Shown here piece after piece: positions 17,801 through 26,572 of a DNA stretch of 64,000 bases; position 1 is the first letter of the stretch; every line of letters starts with the position of its first letter. Source of the stretch: Alsobacter soli (GTDB taxonomy: Bacteria > Pseudomonadota > Alphaproteobacteria > Rhizobiales > Beijerinckiaceae); contig NZ_PVZS01000012.1 of assembly GCF_003004785.1 (NCBI RefSeq), positions 98,859 through 162,858 of the forward strand, written 5' to 3'. Under the pieces are notes generated by a model that saw only the letters and a program-made list of their open reading frames with translations, was not told the DNA's origin and did not search any database. Both the position numbers and the translations under genes were made by a program.

Positions 17801-18771
17801 CACGCAGCCCCCACCAGGCGGGCCGCAGCCGTTCCCAGGGCGGCCACGCGGTCATGGCCGACGATGAGCTCGGCCAGGAGCACCGCGTAGAGCAGGAAGA
17901 GATACAGGATGGAGAAGCCGAACAGGCCATAGGCGGCCTTGCGGGCCGCGTCGCCTTCCCGGCGGCGGTACACGCGCCAGGCGAGCACGAGCATCATGGC
18001 GCCGGTGACGCCCGAAACCAGCGCGTAGGGCAGGCCCGCGAAGCCCATGAAGGCCGGCAGCAGGCCAACCGGGACCAGCACCAACGTGTAGAGGATGATC
18101 TGCAGGCGCGTGGCGTCGTCGCCCGCCACCACCGGCAGCATGGGAATGCCCGCGCGGCGGTAGTCGTCCGACTTGACCAGCGCGAGCGCCCAGAAGTGGG
18201 GCGGCGTCCAGAGAAAGATGATGGAGAAGAGCACGACCGTCTCGAGCGAGAAGGAGCCGGTCATGGCCGCGTAGCCCACCATGGGCGGGAACGCCCCGGC
18301 CGCGCCGCCGATCACGATGTTCTGCGCCGTCGCCCGCTTCAGCCACATCGAGTAGATCACGACGTAGAAGAAGATGGTGAAGGCCAGCAGCCCGGCCGCG
18401 ACCCAGTTCGTCACGAGGCCAAGCGTCACCACCGAGCCGACCGACAGCGTCATGCCGAAGCCGAGCGCCTCGTCCTTGGTGATCCGCCCGGCCGGAATGG
18501 GCCGTTTCGCCGTGCGGCGCATCACCGCGTCGATGTCGGCGTCGTACCACATGTTGAGGCAGCCGGAGGCGCCCGCGCCGACCGCGATGGCGAGCAGCGC
18601 GGTGAACCCGATCACCGGGTTCACATGCGGCGCGGTCATCATGCCGACCAGCGTCGTGAACACCACGAGCGACATCACCCGCGGCTTCAGCAGGGCGAAG
18701 AAGTCGCCGGCGGTGCCGTTCGACAAGCCCGAACGGCTCTCGGTGACGATGCTGTCGCTGACGGCCGACAT
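17800..18771 (-). CDS. ctaB: Protoheme IX farnesyltransferase (heme O synthase)
   Basis: CtaB adds a farnesyl chain to heme b to give heme O, the precursor of the heme a in the neighbouring oxidase. The 323-residue membrane protein has the UbiA-family layout of about eight to nine helices and the two Asp-rich motifs: [19 protein letters not shown] and, later, [17 protein letters not shown] chose the ATG at 18771 because it puts a short polar tail before [18 protein letters not shown]; the frame runs further upstream through low-complexity sequence without a family match. It is separated from coxA by 178 bp containing a duplicated hairpin. Confidence 0.97.
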   Translation of the reverse strand: MSAVSDSIVTESRSGLSNGTAGDFFALLKPRVMSLVVFTTLVGMMTAPHVNPVIGFTALLAIAVGAGASGCLNMWYDADIDAVMRRTAKRPIPAGRITKDEALGFGMTLSVGSVVTLGLVTNWVAAGLLAFTIFFYVVIYSMWLKRATAQNIVIGGAAGAFPPMVGYAAMTGSFSLETVVLFSIIFLWTPPHFWALALVKSDDYRRAGIPMLPVVAGDDATRLQIILYTLVLVPVGLLPAFMGFAGLPYALVSGVTGAMMLVLAWRVYRRREGDAARKAAYGLFGFSILYLFLLYAVLLAELIVGHDRVAALGTAAARLVGAA

Positions 18772-18875
18772 GAATGCGCCTGACGCTCCGTTGTGTGTCT
18801 TGGTCCTGGTGGACCGGTCCTCGGCGTGGCCGCCCGGCGGGCGGTCTGGCGAAGGATCGGCTTCCCCGGGGAGGG

Positions 18876-18938
18876 GATCCGGGGCCGGCGAGGGCCGGCC
18901 CAGGGTTTTGGCGATCCGGGGCCGGCGAGGGCCGGCCC
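18876..18938. repeat. Direct duplication of a 26-bp hairpin unit between coxA and ctaB
   Basis: The 26-bp unit beginning GATCCGGGGCCGGCGAGG occurs at 18876-18901 and again, identically, at 18913-18938. Each contains a near-perfect stem (GGGGCCGGC, 4-base loop, GCCGGCCCC in the second copy). On the minus strand the pair lies just after the coxA stop and before ctaB, and could attenuate or stabilise the cox transcript. Confidence 0.8.
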
Positions 18939-18949
18939 CGGGTAGGTTC

Positions 18950-20566
18950 TCAGTGGTCCGAGCCGGTGATGCGCGGCAGGGTCTCGAACTGGTGGAACGG
19001 AGGAGGCGACGAAAGGGTCCACTCCAGCGTCGTGGCGCCCGCGCCCCACGGGTTGTCCCCGGCGCGCTCCTTGCGGCTGAACGCCACGAACACGCCATAG
19101 AAGAACACCAGCAGGCCGAGCGCGAAGATGTACGACCCAATCGAGGAGATCCGGTTCCAGCCCGCGAAGGCGTCCGGGTAATCCACGTAGTGGCGCGGCA
19201 TGCCGGCCAGGCCCGTGAAGTGCATCGGGAAGAACAGCAGGTTGGCGCCCACGAAGGCGATCCAGAAGTGCAGGCGGCCGATCCAGTCCGGGATCACGTA
19301 GCCGCTCATCTTCGGGAACCAGTAGTACCAGGCCGCGAAGATGCCGAACACCGCGCCGAGCGACAGCACGTAATGGAAGTGCGCCACGACGTAGTAGGTG
19401 TTGTGCAGCTGGCGGTCGACGCCCGCGTTGGCCAGCACCACGCCGGTCACGCCGCCGACGGTGAACAGGAAGATGAAGCCGATCGCCCAGGTCATCGGCG
19501 CGGTGAAGCGGATGGAGCCGCCCCACATCGTCGCGATCCAGGAGAACACCTTCACGCCCGTCGGCACCGCGATCACCATGGTGGCGAACACGAAGTAGCG
19601 CTGCGTGTCGAGCGACAGGCCGGCCGTGTACATGTGGTGCGCCCACACGACGAAGCCGACCGCGCCGATCGCCACCATCGCGTAGGCCATCCCGAGATAG
19701 CCGAAGATGGGCTTGCGCGAGAAGGTCGAGATGATGTGGCTGACGATGCCGAAGGCCGGCAGGATCATGATGTACACTTCGGGGTGGCCGAAGAACCAGA
19801 ACAGGTGCTGGTACAGCACCGGGTCGCCGCCGCCGGCCGGGTCGAAGAACGTCGTCCCGAAGTTGCGGTCCGTCAGCAGCATCGTGATGGCGCCCGCGAG
19901 CACCGGCAGCGACAGCAGCAGCAGGAACGCCGTCACCAGCATGCCCCACGCGAACAGCGGCATCTTGTGCAGGGTCATGCCCGGCGCGCGCATGTTCAGG
20001 ATCGTGGTGATGAAGTTGATGGCGCCGAGGATCGACGACGCGCCGGCGATGTGCAGCGACAGGATGCCGAAGTCGAGCGCCGGGCCGGGGTGGCCGGAGG
20101 TCGACAGCGGCGGGTACACCGTCCAGCCGCCGCCGAAGCCGTTCGAGCCGGGCGCGCCCTCGACGAAGAGGGAGATCAGCAGCAGCGCGAAGGAGGAGGG
20201 CAGCAGCCAGAACGAGATGTTGTTCATGCGCGGGAACGCCATGTCCGGCGCCCCGATCATGATCGGCACGAACCAGTTGCCGAAGCCGCCGATCAGGGTG
20301 GGCATCACCAGGAAGAACACCATGATGAGGCCGTGACCCGTCACGAAGACGTTATAGGTCTGCGGGTTCGTGAAGTACTGGAGCCCGGGCTCCTGGAGCT
20401 CGAGGCGCATCGCGATCGAGAGCGCGCCGCCGATCAGGCCGGCCACCAGGCCGAAGATCAGGTACATCGTCCCGATGTCTTTGTGGTTGGTCGACAGCAC
20501 CCACCGGCGCCAGCCGGTCGGGTGGTGCGCGTGCGCGTCATGCGCGGTAGCCGCAGCAGTTGCCAT
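18950..20566 (-). CDS. coxA: Cytochrome c oxidase subunit I (aa3 type)
   Basis: The catalytic subunit of the aa3 oxidase, holding heme a and the heme a3-CuB centre. The 538-residue, 12-helix protein shows [15 protein letters not shown] (first helix), [46 protein letters not shown] (with the His of CuB and the cross-linked Tyr) and the [20 protein letters not shown] block. The helix 6 GHPEVY with Tyr marks the type A family. ATG 20566 is correct by alignment with known N-termini. It is 62 bp downstream of coxB and clearly co-transcribed with it. Confidence 0.99.
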   Translation of the reverse strand: MATAAATAHDAHAHHPTGWRRWVLSTNHKDIGTMYLIFGLVAGLIGGALSIAMRLELQEPGLQYFTNPQTYNVFVTGHGLIMVFFLVMPTLIGGFGNWFVPIMIGAPDMAFPRMNNISFWLLPSSFALLLISLFVEGAPGSNGFGGGWTVYPPLSTSGHPGPALDFGILSLHIAGASSILGAINFITTILNMRAPGMTLHKMPLFAWGMLVTAFLLLLSLPVLAGAITMLLTDRNFGTTFFDPAGGGDPVLYQHLFWFFGHPEVYIMILPAFGIVSHIISTFSRKPIFGYLGMAYAMVAIGAVGFVVWAHHMYTAGLSLDTQRYFVFATMVIAVPTGVKVFSWIATMWGGSIRFTAPMTWAIGFIFLFTVGGVTGVVLANAGVDRQLHNTYYVVAHFHYVLSLGAVFGIFAAWYYWFPKMSGYVIPDWIGRLHFWIAFVGANLLFFPMHFTGLAGMPRHYVDYPDAFAGWNRISSIGSYIFALGLLVFFYGVFVAFSRKERAGDNPWGAGATTLEWTLSSPPPFHQFETLPRITGSDH

Positions 20567-20628
20567 TGTGTCGTGTCCCAGATCGCTGAAAGTCTTGCTT
20601 CCGCTGTCCTGTTCGAATGTTCAGGTCG

Positions 20629-21483
20629 TCACTCGACGGTCGTCGAGCGCGCGGCGACCTTCACCGTCTCGTCGCCTCCGTTGGAGGCGAACTTCTTCTT
20701 CGCCTCGCCGAGCCACGCCTGGTACTTCTCCGGGCTCACGACGCGGATCGCGATCGGCATGAAGGCGTGGTTCTGGCCGCACAGGCGCGAGCACTGGCCG
20801 TAGTAGATGCCCTCGCGGTCGGTCTTGAACCAGGTCTGGTTCAGGCGGCCCGGGATGGCGTCCATGCGGAACGCCAGCGACGGCACCGAGAAGGAGTGGA
20901 TCACGTCCGCGCCGACCACCTGGATCACTACGGTCTTGCCGGCGGGCAGAACCACCTCGTTGTCCACGGCGAGCAGGGCCGGCTGGCCGGCCTTGGCCGC
21001 GTCCTCGCGCGTCAGCATGTAGCTGTCGAACTTGAAGCCGCCGCCCTGGTCCTGCGGATACTCATAAGACCAGTACCACTGGTTGCCGATGGCCTTGATG
21101 GTGATGTCGGCCTTCGGCAGCTCGATCTGGTACTTGAGCAGGCGGAACGACGGGATCGCGATGCCAACCAGGATGAGCACCGGGATGATCGTCCAGGCGA
21201 TCTCCAGGCCCGTGTGGTGGGTCGTGCGCGAGGGGACCGGGTTGGCCTTCTCGTTGAACTTCACCACCACCGTGACCAGCAGCGCCAGCACGAACAGCGT
21301 GATGATGCTGATGATCCACACCAGGGCGGTGTGGAAGTCGTGCACGAACTCCGCAACGGGGGAGACCGCGTCCTGGAACCCGATCTGGTAGGGTTCGGGA
21401 TGTCCGGCCGCCGCGAAGGCATGCCCGGGGATGCTGAGACCGAGCGCGGCGAGCGCTGACCGGTTCCAGTTACGAATCGTCAC
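20629..21483 (-). CDS. coxB: Cytochrome c oxidase subunit II
   Basis: Subunit II accepts electrons from cytochrome c at the binuclear CuA centre. The 284-residue protein has a signal peptide (to about residue 22, AFAAAG), two membrane helices (about 45-70 and 90-112) and a periplasmic cupredoxin domain with QWYWSYEYP and the CuA site GQCSRLCGQNHAFMPI (Cys-x3-Cys-x3-His-x2-Met). I chose the GTG at 21483 because it is preceded by AGGAGA at good spacing and starts a proper signal peptide; the frame continues upstream into the non-coding promoter. First gene of the cox operon. Confidence 0.97.
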   Translation of the reverse strand: MTIRNWNRSALAALGLSIPGHAFAAAGHPEPYQIGFQDAVSPVAEFVHDFHTALVWIISIITLFVLALLVTVVVKFNEKANPVPSRTTHHTGLEIAWTIIPVLILVGIAIPSFRLLKYQIELPKADITIKAIGNQWYWSYEYPQDQGGGFKFDSYMLTREDAAKAGQPALLAVDNEVVLPAGKTVVIQVVGADVIHSFSVPSLAFRMDAIPGRLNQTWFKTDREGIYYGQCSRLCGQNHAFMPIAIRVVSPEKYQAWLGEAKKKFASNGGDETVKVAARSTTVE

Positions 21484-21830
21484 CTGCGAATCTCCTGCCC
21501 TGAATTGGCCCGGCTCATCGGCGCGTCGCGTCTCGGGGAAGGAGTGCGGCGTTCTCCCGGGGGAGGTGGAGAACGGTGCCGCGCTCGACGCGCTTACATA
21601 AACCTCGCGAGCTTGATCTAGCGCAAAGACCACAAACAGGTCACTAGCGCAATCGGGCCGGTTTAGGTTTTTTGTGCGGCATAAGCTCGCGAGAGAGGGC
21701 ATTCGCGCACCATCCGGGCCCCGCCGGGCGCGACTCGCTCGCCTTGACACGAGTTTCCGGCCATGGTCGGACAACGCCGCCGGGCGCCGCAGCTCCGCTC
21801 GGGCCGTCCACAGAAACAGGAGCGCTCGCC
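21484..21830. other. Divergent promoter region coxB / ialB
   Basis: No gene is seen in these 347 bp. The middle (about 21590-21690) is noticeably more AT-rich than the surroundings and holds a FixK/FNR-like site and short T-tracts, consistent with two back-to-back promoters. An open frame that continues the IalB gene upstream to 21672 has no signal peptide and no family match, so it is treated as non-coding. Confidence 0.6.
21613..21626. promoter_or_regulatory. FixK/FNR-like box upstream of the cox operon
   Basis: TTGATCTAGCGCAA matches TTGA-N6-GCAA, the consensus recognised by FixK2-type and related FNR/CRP regulators in alphaproteobacteria. It is about 130 bp before the coxB start codon, a suitable place for oxygen-linked control of the aa3 oxidase. 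A single site by eye can arise by chance. Confidence 0.45.
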
Positions 21831-22352
21831 ATGCCGAGGATCGTCGACAAGCTGGCCCGCCCGGCCGCCGTGCTGGCCGGAGCCCTCGGCCTGGCCTGGC
21901 TCGGGACCGCGCCCGCCGTCGCCCAGGGTCCCGTGAAGAACACGTTCGGCGACTGGCAGATGCGCTGCGAGACGCCTGCCGGCGCCAAGGCCGAGCAGTG
22001 CGCCATCGTCCAGAGCGTTCAGGCCGAGGACAAGCCGAACGTCACCCTCGTGGTGATCGTGCTGAAGACGGCGGACGGCAAGAGCCGCCTCCTGCGCGTC
22101 ATCGCGCCGCTCGGCGTGCTGCTGCCCGCGGGCCTCGGCCTCAAGATCGACCAGAATGACGTCGGCCGCGCCGGCTTCGTGCGCTGCCTGCCGACCGGCT
22201 GCGTGGCCGAGGTCATCATGGAGGACGAGCTCCTCAACAAGCTGCGCAGCGGCAAGGCCGCCACCTTCATCGTCTTTCAGACCCCCGAGGAGGGCATCGG
22301 CATCCCGGTCTCCCTCAACGGGTTCCCGAAGGCCTTTGATTCGCTCCCGTGA
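21831..22352 (+). CDS. Invasion-associated locus B (IalB) family protein
   Basis: A 173-residue exported protein of the IalB family, first named in Bartonella, but present in most Hyphomicrobiales with no link to virulence. A signal peptide (about residues 1-31, ending APAVAQ) leads to FGDWQMRCETPAGAKAEQCAIVQ, the standard family opening with two cysteines. A second pair, Cys in FVRCLPTGCVAEV, likely forms disulfides. ATG 21831 is chosen because AGGAGC lies 8 bp upstream. Periplasmic location is predicted; the molecular function is not known. Confidence 0.92.
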   Translation: MPRIVDKLARPAAVLAGALGLAWLGTAPAVAQGPVKNTFGDWQMRCETPAGAKAEQCAIVQSVQAEDKPNVTLVVIVLKTADGKSRLLRVIAPLGVLLPAGLGLKIDQNDVGRAGFVRCLPTGCVAEVIMEDELLNKLRSGKAATFIVFQTPEEGIGIPVSLNGFPKAFDSLP

Positions 22353-22440
22353 TCCCTCGCTGCCGTCTCGCGCCGGGCGTGCGCTCCGTGCTATGGACGG
22401 CCGCCCGCATCGCAACGGTTGCGCTTGCCTGGAGATGTTC

Positions 22441-23055
22441 ATGACTGCGTCCGTATCGCGCGCCATCCGCCTCGCCGTCCTGCTGGGCTCCGCGGGATTG
22501 CTGGCCGCCTGCAATACCTTCGGCGGGTCGAGCGAGGCCCAGGCCCAGGATACGTCCGGCGGATCGAGCCTCCTGAACATCTTCAAGTACGGCGGCACGA
22601 CCGTGCCCCCGTCCATGAACCCGCCCGAGGAGGAGGTGGACTGCCCCTCCGTGCAGATTCTGGACGGCGCGGCCGCGCTGAAGCAGGAGGCCGGCGGCGA
22701 CCTGCGCAGCCAGCTGTCGCTGGGCAATACGGCCCGCGAGTGCCGCGTGGTGGGCAACCAGATCGCCATCAAGGTGGGCGTCGAAGGCGCCGCCATGCTG
22801 GGTCCCGGCGGCAGGCCCGGGACCTTCGTGGCGCCGGTTCGCTTCGTGGTGAAGAAGGGCGACAAGGTCGTCGCGTCCCAGCTCCAGCGAGGCACGGTGA
22901 CCATTCCGGCCAACGACGTGCGCGCCAGCTTCACCATGGTGCAGGAGGGCCTCATGGCCCCCAAGGACGGGCCGGGCGATCTCGAGATCTACATCGGCTT
23001 CGACCCCATGGGCCGTGCTGCGGGCCCGGCTAAGAAGAAGCGCAAGCACGGCTGA
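22441..23055 (+). CDS. Putative lipoprotein
   Basis: A 204-residue lipoprotein with a lipobox (LLAAC, lipidated Cys at residue 22) after a hydrophobic signal. The mature part is beta-rich with VDCPSVQILDGAAAL and RECRVVGNQIAIKVGVEG and an IYIGFDPMG ending plus a basic tail (KKKRKHG). I recognise the pattern as a conserved alphaproteobacterial hypothetical lipoprotein, but cannot assign a function. ATG 22441 is used; an in-frame ATG six bases upstream is equally possible. A family B palindromic repeat follows the stop. Confidence 0.85.
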   Translation: MTASVSRAIRLAVLLGSAGLLAACNTFGGSSEAQAQDTSGGSSLLNIFKYGGTTVPPSMNPPEEEVDCPSVQILDGAAALKQEAGGDLRSQLSLGNTARECRVVGNQIAIKVGVEGAAMLGPGGRPGTFVAPVRFVVKKGDKVVASQLQRGTVTIPANDVRASFTMVQEGLMAPKDGPGDLEIYIGFDPMGRAAGPAKKKRKHG

Positions 23056-23094
23056 GCGGCTCTGCGCCGCTCGCATCTCTCGTCCCCGTCTGCC

Positions 23095-23202
23095 GTCATC
23101 CCCGGCGGCCTGCGCAGCAGGCCGGGAAAGGGGACCAGGGCAGGGCGCGCGGCCCCGGATCCCCTTCCCCTGCGCCGCTGCGCGGCTCCGGCCGGGGATG
23201 AC
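23095..23202. repeat. Palindromic repeat, family B, full copy
   Basis: Left arm GTCATCCCCGGCGGCCTGCG, right arm CTCCGGCCGGGGATGAC. It differs from family A in its arms but has the same outer GTCAT...ATGAC ends. Half copies are at 1770 and 35607. Confidence 0.8.
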
Positions 23203-23259
23203 GGCGCAGTGTTCGCGCCGCGCGCACGTCGCCTAAGCCCAATTGATGGTCGCATCGCG

Positions 23260-23288
23260 TTGACTTGACGCAGCGGCTCGCCTACCAC
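23260..23288 (+). promoter_or_regulatory. Candidate promoter of the gcv operon
   Basis: TTGACT and TACCAC separated by 17 bp, ending about 15 bp before the riboswitch P1 stem. The -35 is good, the -10 poor, as is common in high-GC alphaproteobacteria. Confidence 0.4.
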
Positions 23289-23303
23289 GGACAAGCTTCT
23301 GAT

Positions 23304-23500
23304 CTCCGCGGAAGAGTCCGGCGGGGGCCGCAAGGTCCCGGTCGCCGGCGCCGAAGGCGCAACCGCCCCGGAAACGCTCAGGCCAAAGGACCGCGGAGAG
23401 CTGGCGCTCTGGAAAGAGGCGTTCGCGCAGGCGCACGCCCACCGACGGGGGTAACTCGATCCTTCGGGAGCGAGGAAATCTCTCAGGTCTTCGGACAGAG
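23304..23500 (+). promoter_or_regulatory. Tandem glycine riboswitch
   Basis: Two consecutive glycine aptamers lie in the leader of gcvT. Aptamer 1 has P1 arms CTCCGCGG (23304-23311) and CCGCGGAG (23391-23398), the conserved GCCGAAGGCGCAA and GGAAACGCTCAGGCCAAAGG. Aptamer 2 has P1 arms CTCTG (23407-23411) and CAGAG (23496-23500), CCGACGGGGGTAA, and GAGGAAATCTCTCAGG. The spacing of the two cores and the short linker (about 8 bases) are those of the classic cooperative tandem form. It should turn on the glycine cleavage genes when glycine is plentiful. Sequence evidence is strong in both cores. Confidence 0.95.
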
Positions 23501-23505
23501 GGGGC

Positions 23506-23531
23506 GCGAAACGGACCGCAGGTCCGTTCGC
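23506..23531 (+). promoter_or_regulatory. Expression-platform hairpin between riboswitch and gcvT
   Basis: GCGAAACGGACC / GGTCCGTTCGC pair with one bulged base around a 3-base loop. There is no T-tract after it, so intrinsic termination is not obvious; it ends 23 bp before the ATG and may instead affect access to the ribosome-binding site (GGGAGA, about 8 bp upstream of the start). Confidence 0.6.
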
Positions 23532-23554
23532 CCTGACCTGTCCGGGAGACCCGA

Positions 23555-24712
23555 ATGGCCGAACCGAGCGCCGATTCCTCCACGCCCATCGCTGTCACGC
23601 CCCTCAATGCGCGCCACCGCGCGCTCGGCGCCCGCATGGTCCCCTTCGCCGGCTACGAGTTGCCGGTCCAATACCCGACCGGCATCCTCGCCGAGCACCA
23701 GTGGACCCGCGAGAACGCCGGGCTCTTCGACGTCTCCCACATGGGGCAGGGCTTCCTCGCCGGCTCGGACCATGCCGCCGTCGCGCGCGCCCTGGAGGCG
23801 CTTTGCCCCGCCGACATCCTGAACCTGAAGCCCGGCCAGCAGCGCTATTCGCAACTGCTGAACGAGGACGGCGGCATCCTCGACGACTTCATGATCACGC
23901 GTCCGGCCGCCGAGGACCAGGATGGCGTGCTCATGCTGGTGGTGAACGCCGCCTGCAAGGAGAAGGACTGGGCCCATATTGAATCCAGGCTGCCGGCGGG
24001 CGTGCGTCTGATTCGCGCCGACCACCGCGCCTTGCTGGCGCTGCAGGGGCCGAAGGCGGCGGAGGTCCTGGCGCGGCACGCGCCCGGCGTCGCCGACATG
24101 GCGTTCATGACCGGCCTCGTCACCACCTTCGATGGCGTCCCGGTCCACGTCTCGCGGTCCGGATACACCGGCGAGGACGGGTTCGAAATCTCCGTGAAGG
24201 CGACCAAGGTCGCGCAGGTCGCTGATGCGCTGCTGGCCGACGCGTTGGTGAAGCCGATCGGCCTCGGCGCCCGCGATTCGCTCCGGCTCGAAGCCGGGCT
24301 CTGCCTCTACGGCCATGACATCGACACGACGACGTCGCCCGTGGAGGCCGCGCTCGTCTGGTCCATGCAGAAGCGCCGCCGCGAGGAAGGCGGCTTCCCG
24401 GGGTTCGAGCGCATCCGGCGCGAACTGGCCGATGGGCCCGCCCGCGTTCGTGTCGGCCTGCTGCCGGAAGGACGCGCCCCGGCCCGCGAGGGCGCGGAGA
24501 TCGTGACCGCCGAGGGTCGTGTGGTCGGCAAGGTCACCTCGGGCGGCTTCGGCCCCACCGTCGGGGGCCCGGTCGCGATGGGGTACGTGGAGGCGGCCCT
24601 GGCCACGTCGGGCGCGCCGCTCGCCCTCATGGTCCGGGGCCAGGCGCTCCCCGCCAGGATCGCAGCCTTGCCTTTCGTCCCCCACCGTTACGCCCGCAAG
24701 ACCGGCGCATGA
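23555..24712 (+). CDS. gcvT: Glycine cleavage system T protein (aminomethyltransferase)
   Basis: GcvT transfers the methylene group from the aminomethyl-lipoyl arm of GcvH to tetrahydrofolate, releasing ammonia. The 385-residue protein contains [40 protein letters not shown] and the [22 protein letters not shown] block with folate-binding residues. ATG 23555 follows the riboswitch and is preceded by GGGAGA. First gene of gcvT-gcvH-gcvPA-gcvPB; the gap to gcvH is 139 bp and holds no gene. Confidence 0.97.
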   Translation: MAEPSADSSTPIAVTPLNARHRALGARMVPFAGYELPVQYPTGILAEHQWTRENAGLFDVSHMGQGFLAGSDHAAVARALEALCPADILNLKPGQQRYSQLLNEDGGILDDFMITRPAAEDQDGVLMLVVNAACKEKDWAHIESRLPAGVRLIRADHRALLALQGPKAAEVLARHAPGVADMAFMTGLVTTFDGVPVHVSRSGYTGEDGFEISVKATKVAQVADALLADALVKPIGLGARDSLRLEAGLCLYGHDIDTTTSPVEAALVWSMQKRRREEGGFPGFERIRRELADGPARVRVGLLPEGRAPAREGAEIVTAEGRVVGKVTSGGFGPTVGGPVAMGYVEAALATSGAPLALMVRGQALPARIAALPFVPHRYARKTGA

Positions 24713-24851
24713 GCGCCACGATGACCCGAGCCCTCCTCCCCGGCACGGGGAGACGGGGGCACGAAGGGCCGCAAGGGCGCCATCGCGCTCGCCAGCCCCT
24801 CACCCCGACCCTCTTTTCCCGATTCCGCCCGACCTGCCGCAGGAGCCACGC

Positions 24852-25223
24852 ATGACCATCAAGTTCACCAAGGATCACGAATACATCCGCGTCGACGGTG
24901 ACGTTGGGACGGTCGGGATCACCGACTACGCCCAGCAGCAGCTCGGCGACGTGGTGTTCGTGGAGCTTCCTGCGCTCGGCAAGAGCCTCGCCAAGGGAGC
25001 CGAGGCGGCGGTCGTGGAGAGCGTCAAGGCGGCGAGCGAGGTCTACGCGCCGGTTTCCGGCGAGGTGGCGGAGGTAAATTCCGAACTCGAGGGCTCGCCC
25101 GCGACGGTCAACGAGGACCCGCTGGGCAAGGGCTGGTTCGTCAAGCTGAAGCTCACGAACCCCGGCGAACTCGACGCCCTCATGGACGAGGACGCCTACA
25201 AGGCCTTCGTGGCTTCGCTCTGA
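24852..25223 (+). CDS. gcvH: Glycine cleavage system H protein
   Basis: GcvH carries the lipoyl arm that shuttles the aminomethyl group between the P, T and L proteins. The 123-residue sequence has the lipoyl lysine at residue 59 in the canonical context [18 protein letters not shown], and [15 protein letters not shown] near the end. ATG 24852 is preceded by AGGAGCC at ideal spacing; the open frame runs upstream to 24519 in another gene's shadow and is not coding. Only 8 bp separate its stop from gcvPA. Confidence 0.98.
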   Translation: MTIKFTKDHEYIRVDGDVGTVGITDYAQQQLGDVVFVELPALGKSLAKGAEAAVVESVKAASEVYAPVSGEVAEVNSELEGSPATVNEDPLGKGWFVKLKLTNPGELDALMDEDAYKAFVASL

Positions 25224-25231
25224 GGTCCGCC

Positions 25232-26572
25232 ATGCGCTACCTGCCACTCAATGACATCGAACGCGCCGACATGCTGGCGCGCATCGGCGTGGGCTCGATC
25301 GACGATCTCTTCGCCGACATCCCCGCCGACAAGCGCCGCCCCGGCCTGCCGAACCTGCCGACCCGCAAGGGCGAACTCGAAGTGGAGCGCCTGCTCGGCC
25401 GCATGGCGGCGAAGAACACGCCGGCATCATCGGTCCCGTTCTTCGTCGGCGCCGGCGCCTACAAGCACCACGTGCCCGCGACCGTGGACCACCTGATCCA
25501 GCGCTCGGAGTTCCTGACGAGCTACACGCCCTACCAGCCCGAGATCGCGCAGGGCACGCTGCAGTATCTGTTCGAATTCCAGACCCAGGTGGCCGCGCTC
25601 GCCGGCATGGAGGTCGCGAACGCCTCCATGTATGACGGCTCAACCGCCTGCGGCGAGGCTGTGCTGATGGCCCACCGGGTCACGAGACGCCGCAAGGCCG
25701 TGCTCTCCGGCGGCCTTCATCCCCAATACGCCGAAGTCGTCCGCACGCTGTCCGGCATGGCCGAGGACGAGGTGGTCACGCTGCCGCCTGATGTGGCCGG
25801 GACCGAGGACTTGCTCGCCGCAATCGACGGCTCCGTGTCCTGCGTCGTGGTCCAGACGCCCGACCTGTTCGGCAACCTGCGCGACCTGCGGGCCGTGGCC
25901 GACAAGTGCCACGCCGAGGGCGCGCTTCTGGTGGCGGTGGTCACGGAGGCCCTGTCGTTCGGCCTTGTCACCCCGCCCGGCGCCATGGGCGCGGACATCG
26001 TGGTGGGCGAGGGGCAGTCGATCGGCAACGGCCTCAACTTCGGCGGTCCCTATGTGGGCCTCTTCGCCACGCGGTCCAAATACGTGCGTCAGATGCCCGG
26101 TCGCCTTTGCGGCGAGACCGTCGACTCCGAGGGCCGTCGCGGCTTCGTTTTGACGCTCTCCACCCGCGAGCAGCACATCAGGCGCGACAAGGCCACCTCG
26201 AATATCTGCACAAACTCAGGATTGTGCAGTCTGGCCTTTACAATCCACATGACGCTCCTCGGCTCCGCTGGGCTCCAGCGCCTGGCCAGGCTGAACCACG
26301 CCCATGCTGTCAGGCTGCATGAGGCGCTTGAATCTCTTCCTCAAGTTGAAGTGCTCAACAAGCGCTACTTCAACGAGTTCACGCTCCGCTTGAACAAGCC
26401 CGCCGCCGCAGTGGTCCAGGCTCTGGCGGACAAGGGAATCATGGCGGGCGTCCCGGTCTCGCGCCTCCATCCAGGCGCAGGCCTCGACGGCCTGCTGCTG
26501 GTCGCGTCCACCGAAATGAACACCGATGAGGATCGCGCCGCCCTCGTGGCCGGCCTGAAGGAGGTGCTGTGA
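25232..26572 (+). CDS. gcvPA: Glycine dehydrogenase (decarboxylating) subunit 1
   Basis: The P protein of the glycine cleavage system is split here into two subunits, as in Bacillus and many thermophiles; this is the N-terminal half. The 446-residue protein begins [19 protein letters not shown] and contains [40 protein letters not shown] and [21 protein letters not shown]. It lacks the PLP lysine, which is in the other subunit. Its TGA overlaps the ATG of gcvPB, implying coupled, equimolar synthesis. Confidence 0.97.
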   Translation: MRYLPLNDIERADMLARIGVGSIDDLFADIPADKRRPGLPNLPTRKGELEVERLLGRMAAKNTPASSVPFFVGAGAYKHHVPATVDHLIQRSEFLTSYTPYQPEIAQGTLQYLFEFQTQVAALAGMEVANASMYDGSTACGEAVLMAHRVTRRRKAVLSGGLHPQYAEVVRTLSGMAEDEVVTLPPDVAGTEDLLAAIDGSVSCVVVQTPDLFGNLRDLRAVADKCHAEGALLVAVVTEALSFGLVTPPGAMGADIVVGEGQSIGNGLNFGGPYVGLFATRSKYVRQMPGRLCGETVDSEGRRGFVLTLSTREQHIRRDKATSNICTNSGLCSLAFTIHMTLLGSAGLQRLARLNHAHAVRLHEALESLPQVEVLNKRYFNEFTLRLNKPAAAVVQALADKGIMAGVPVSRLHPGAGLDGLLLVASTEMNTDEDRAALVAGLKEVL

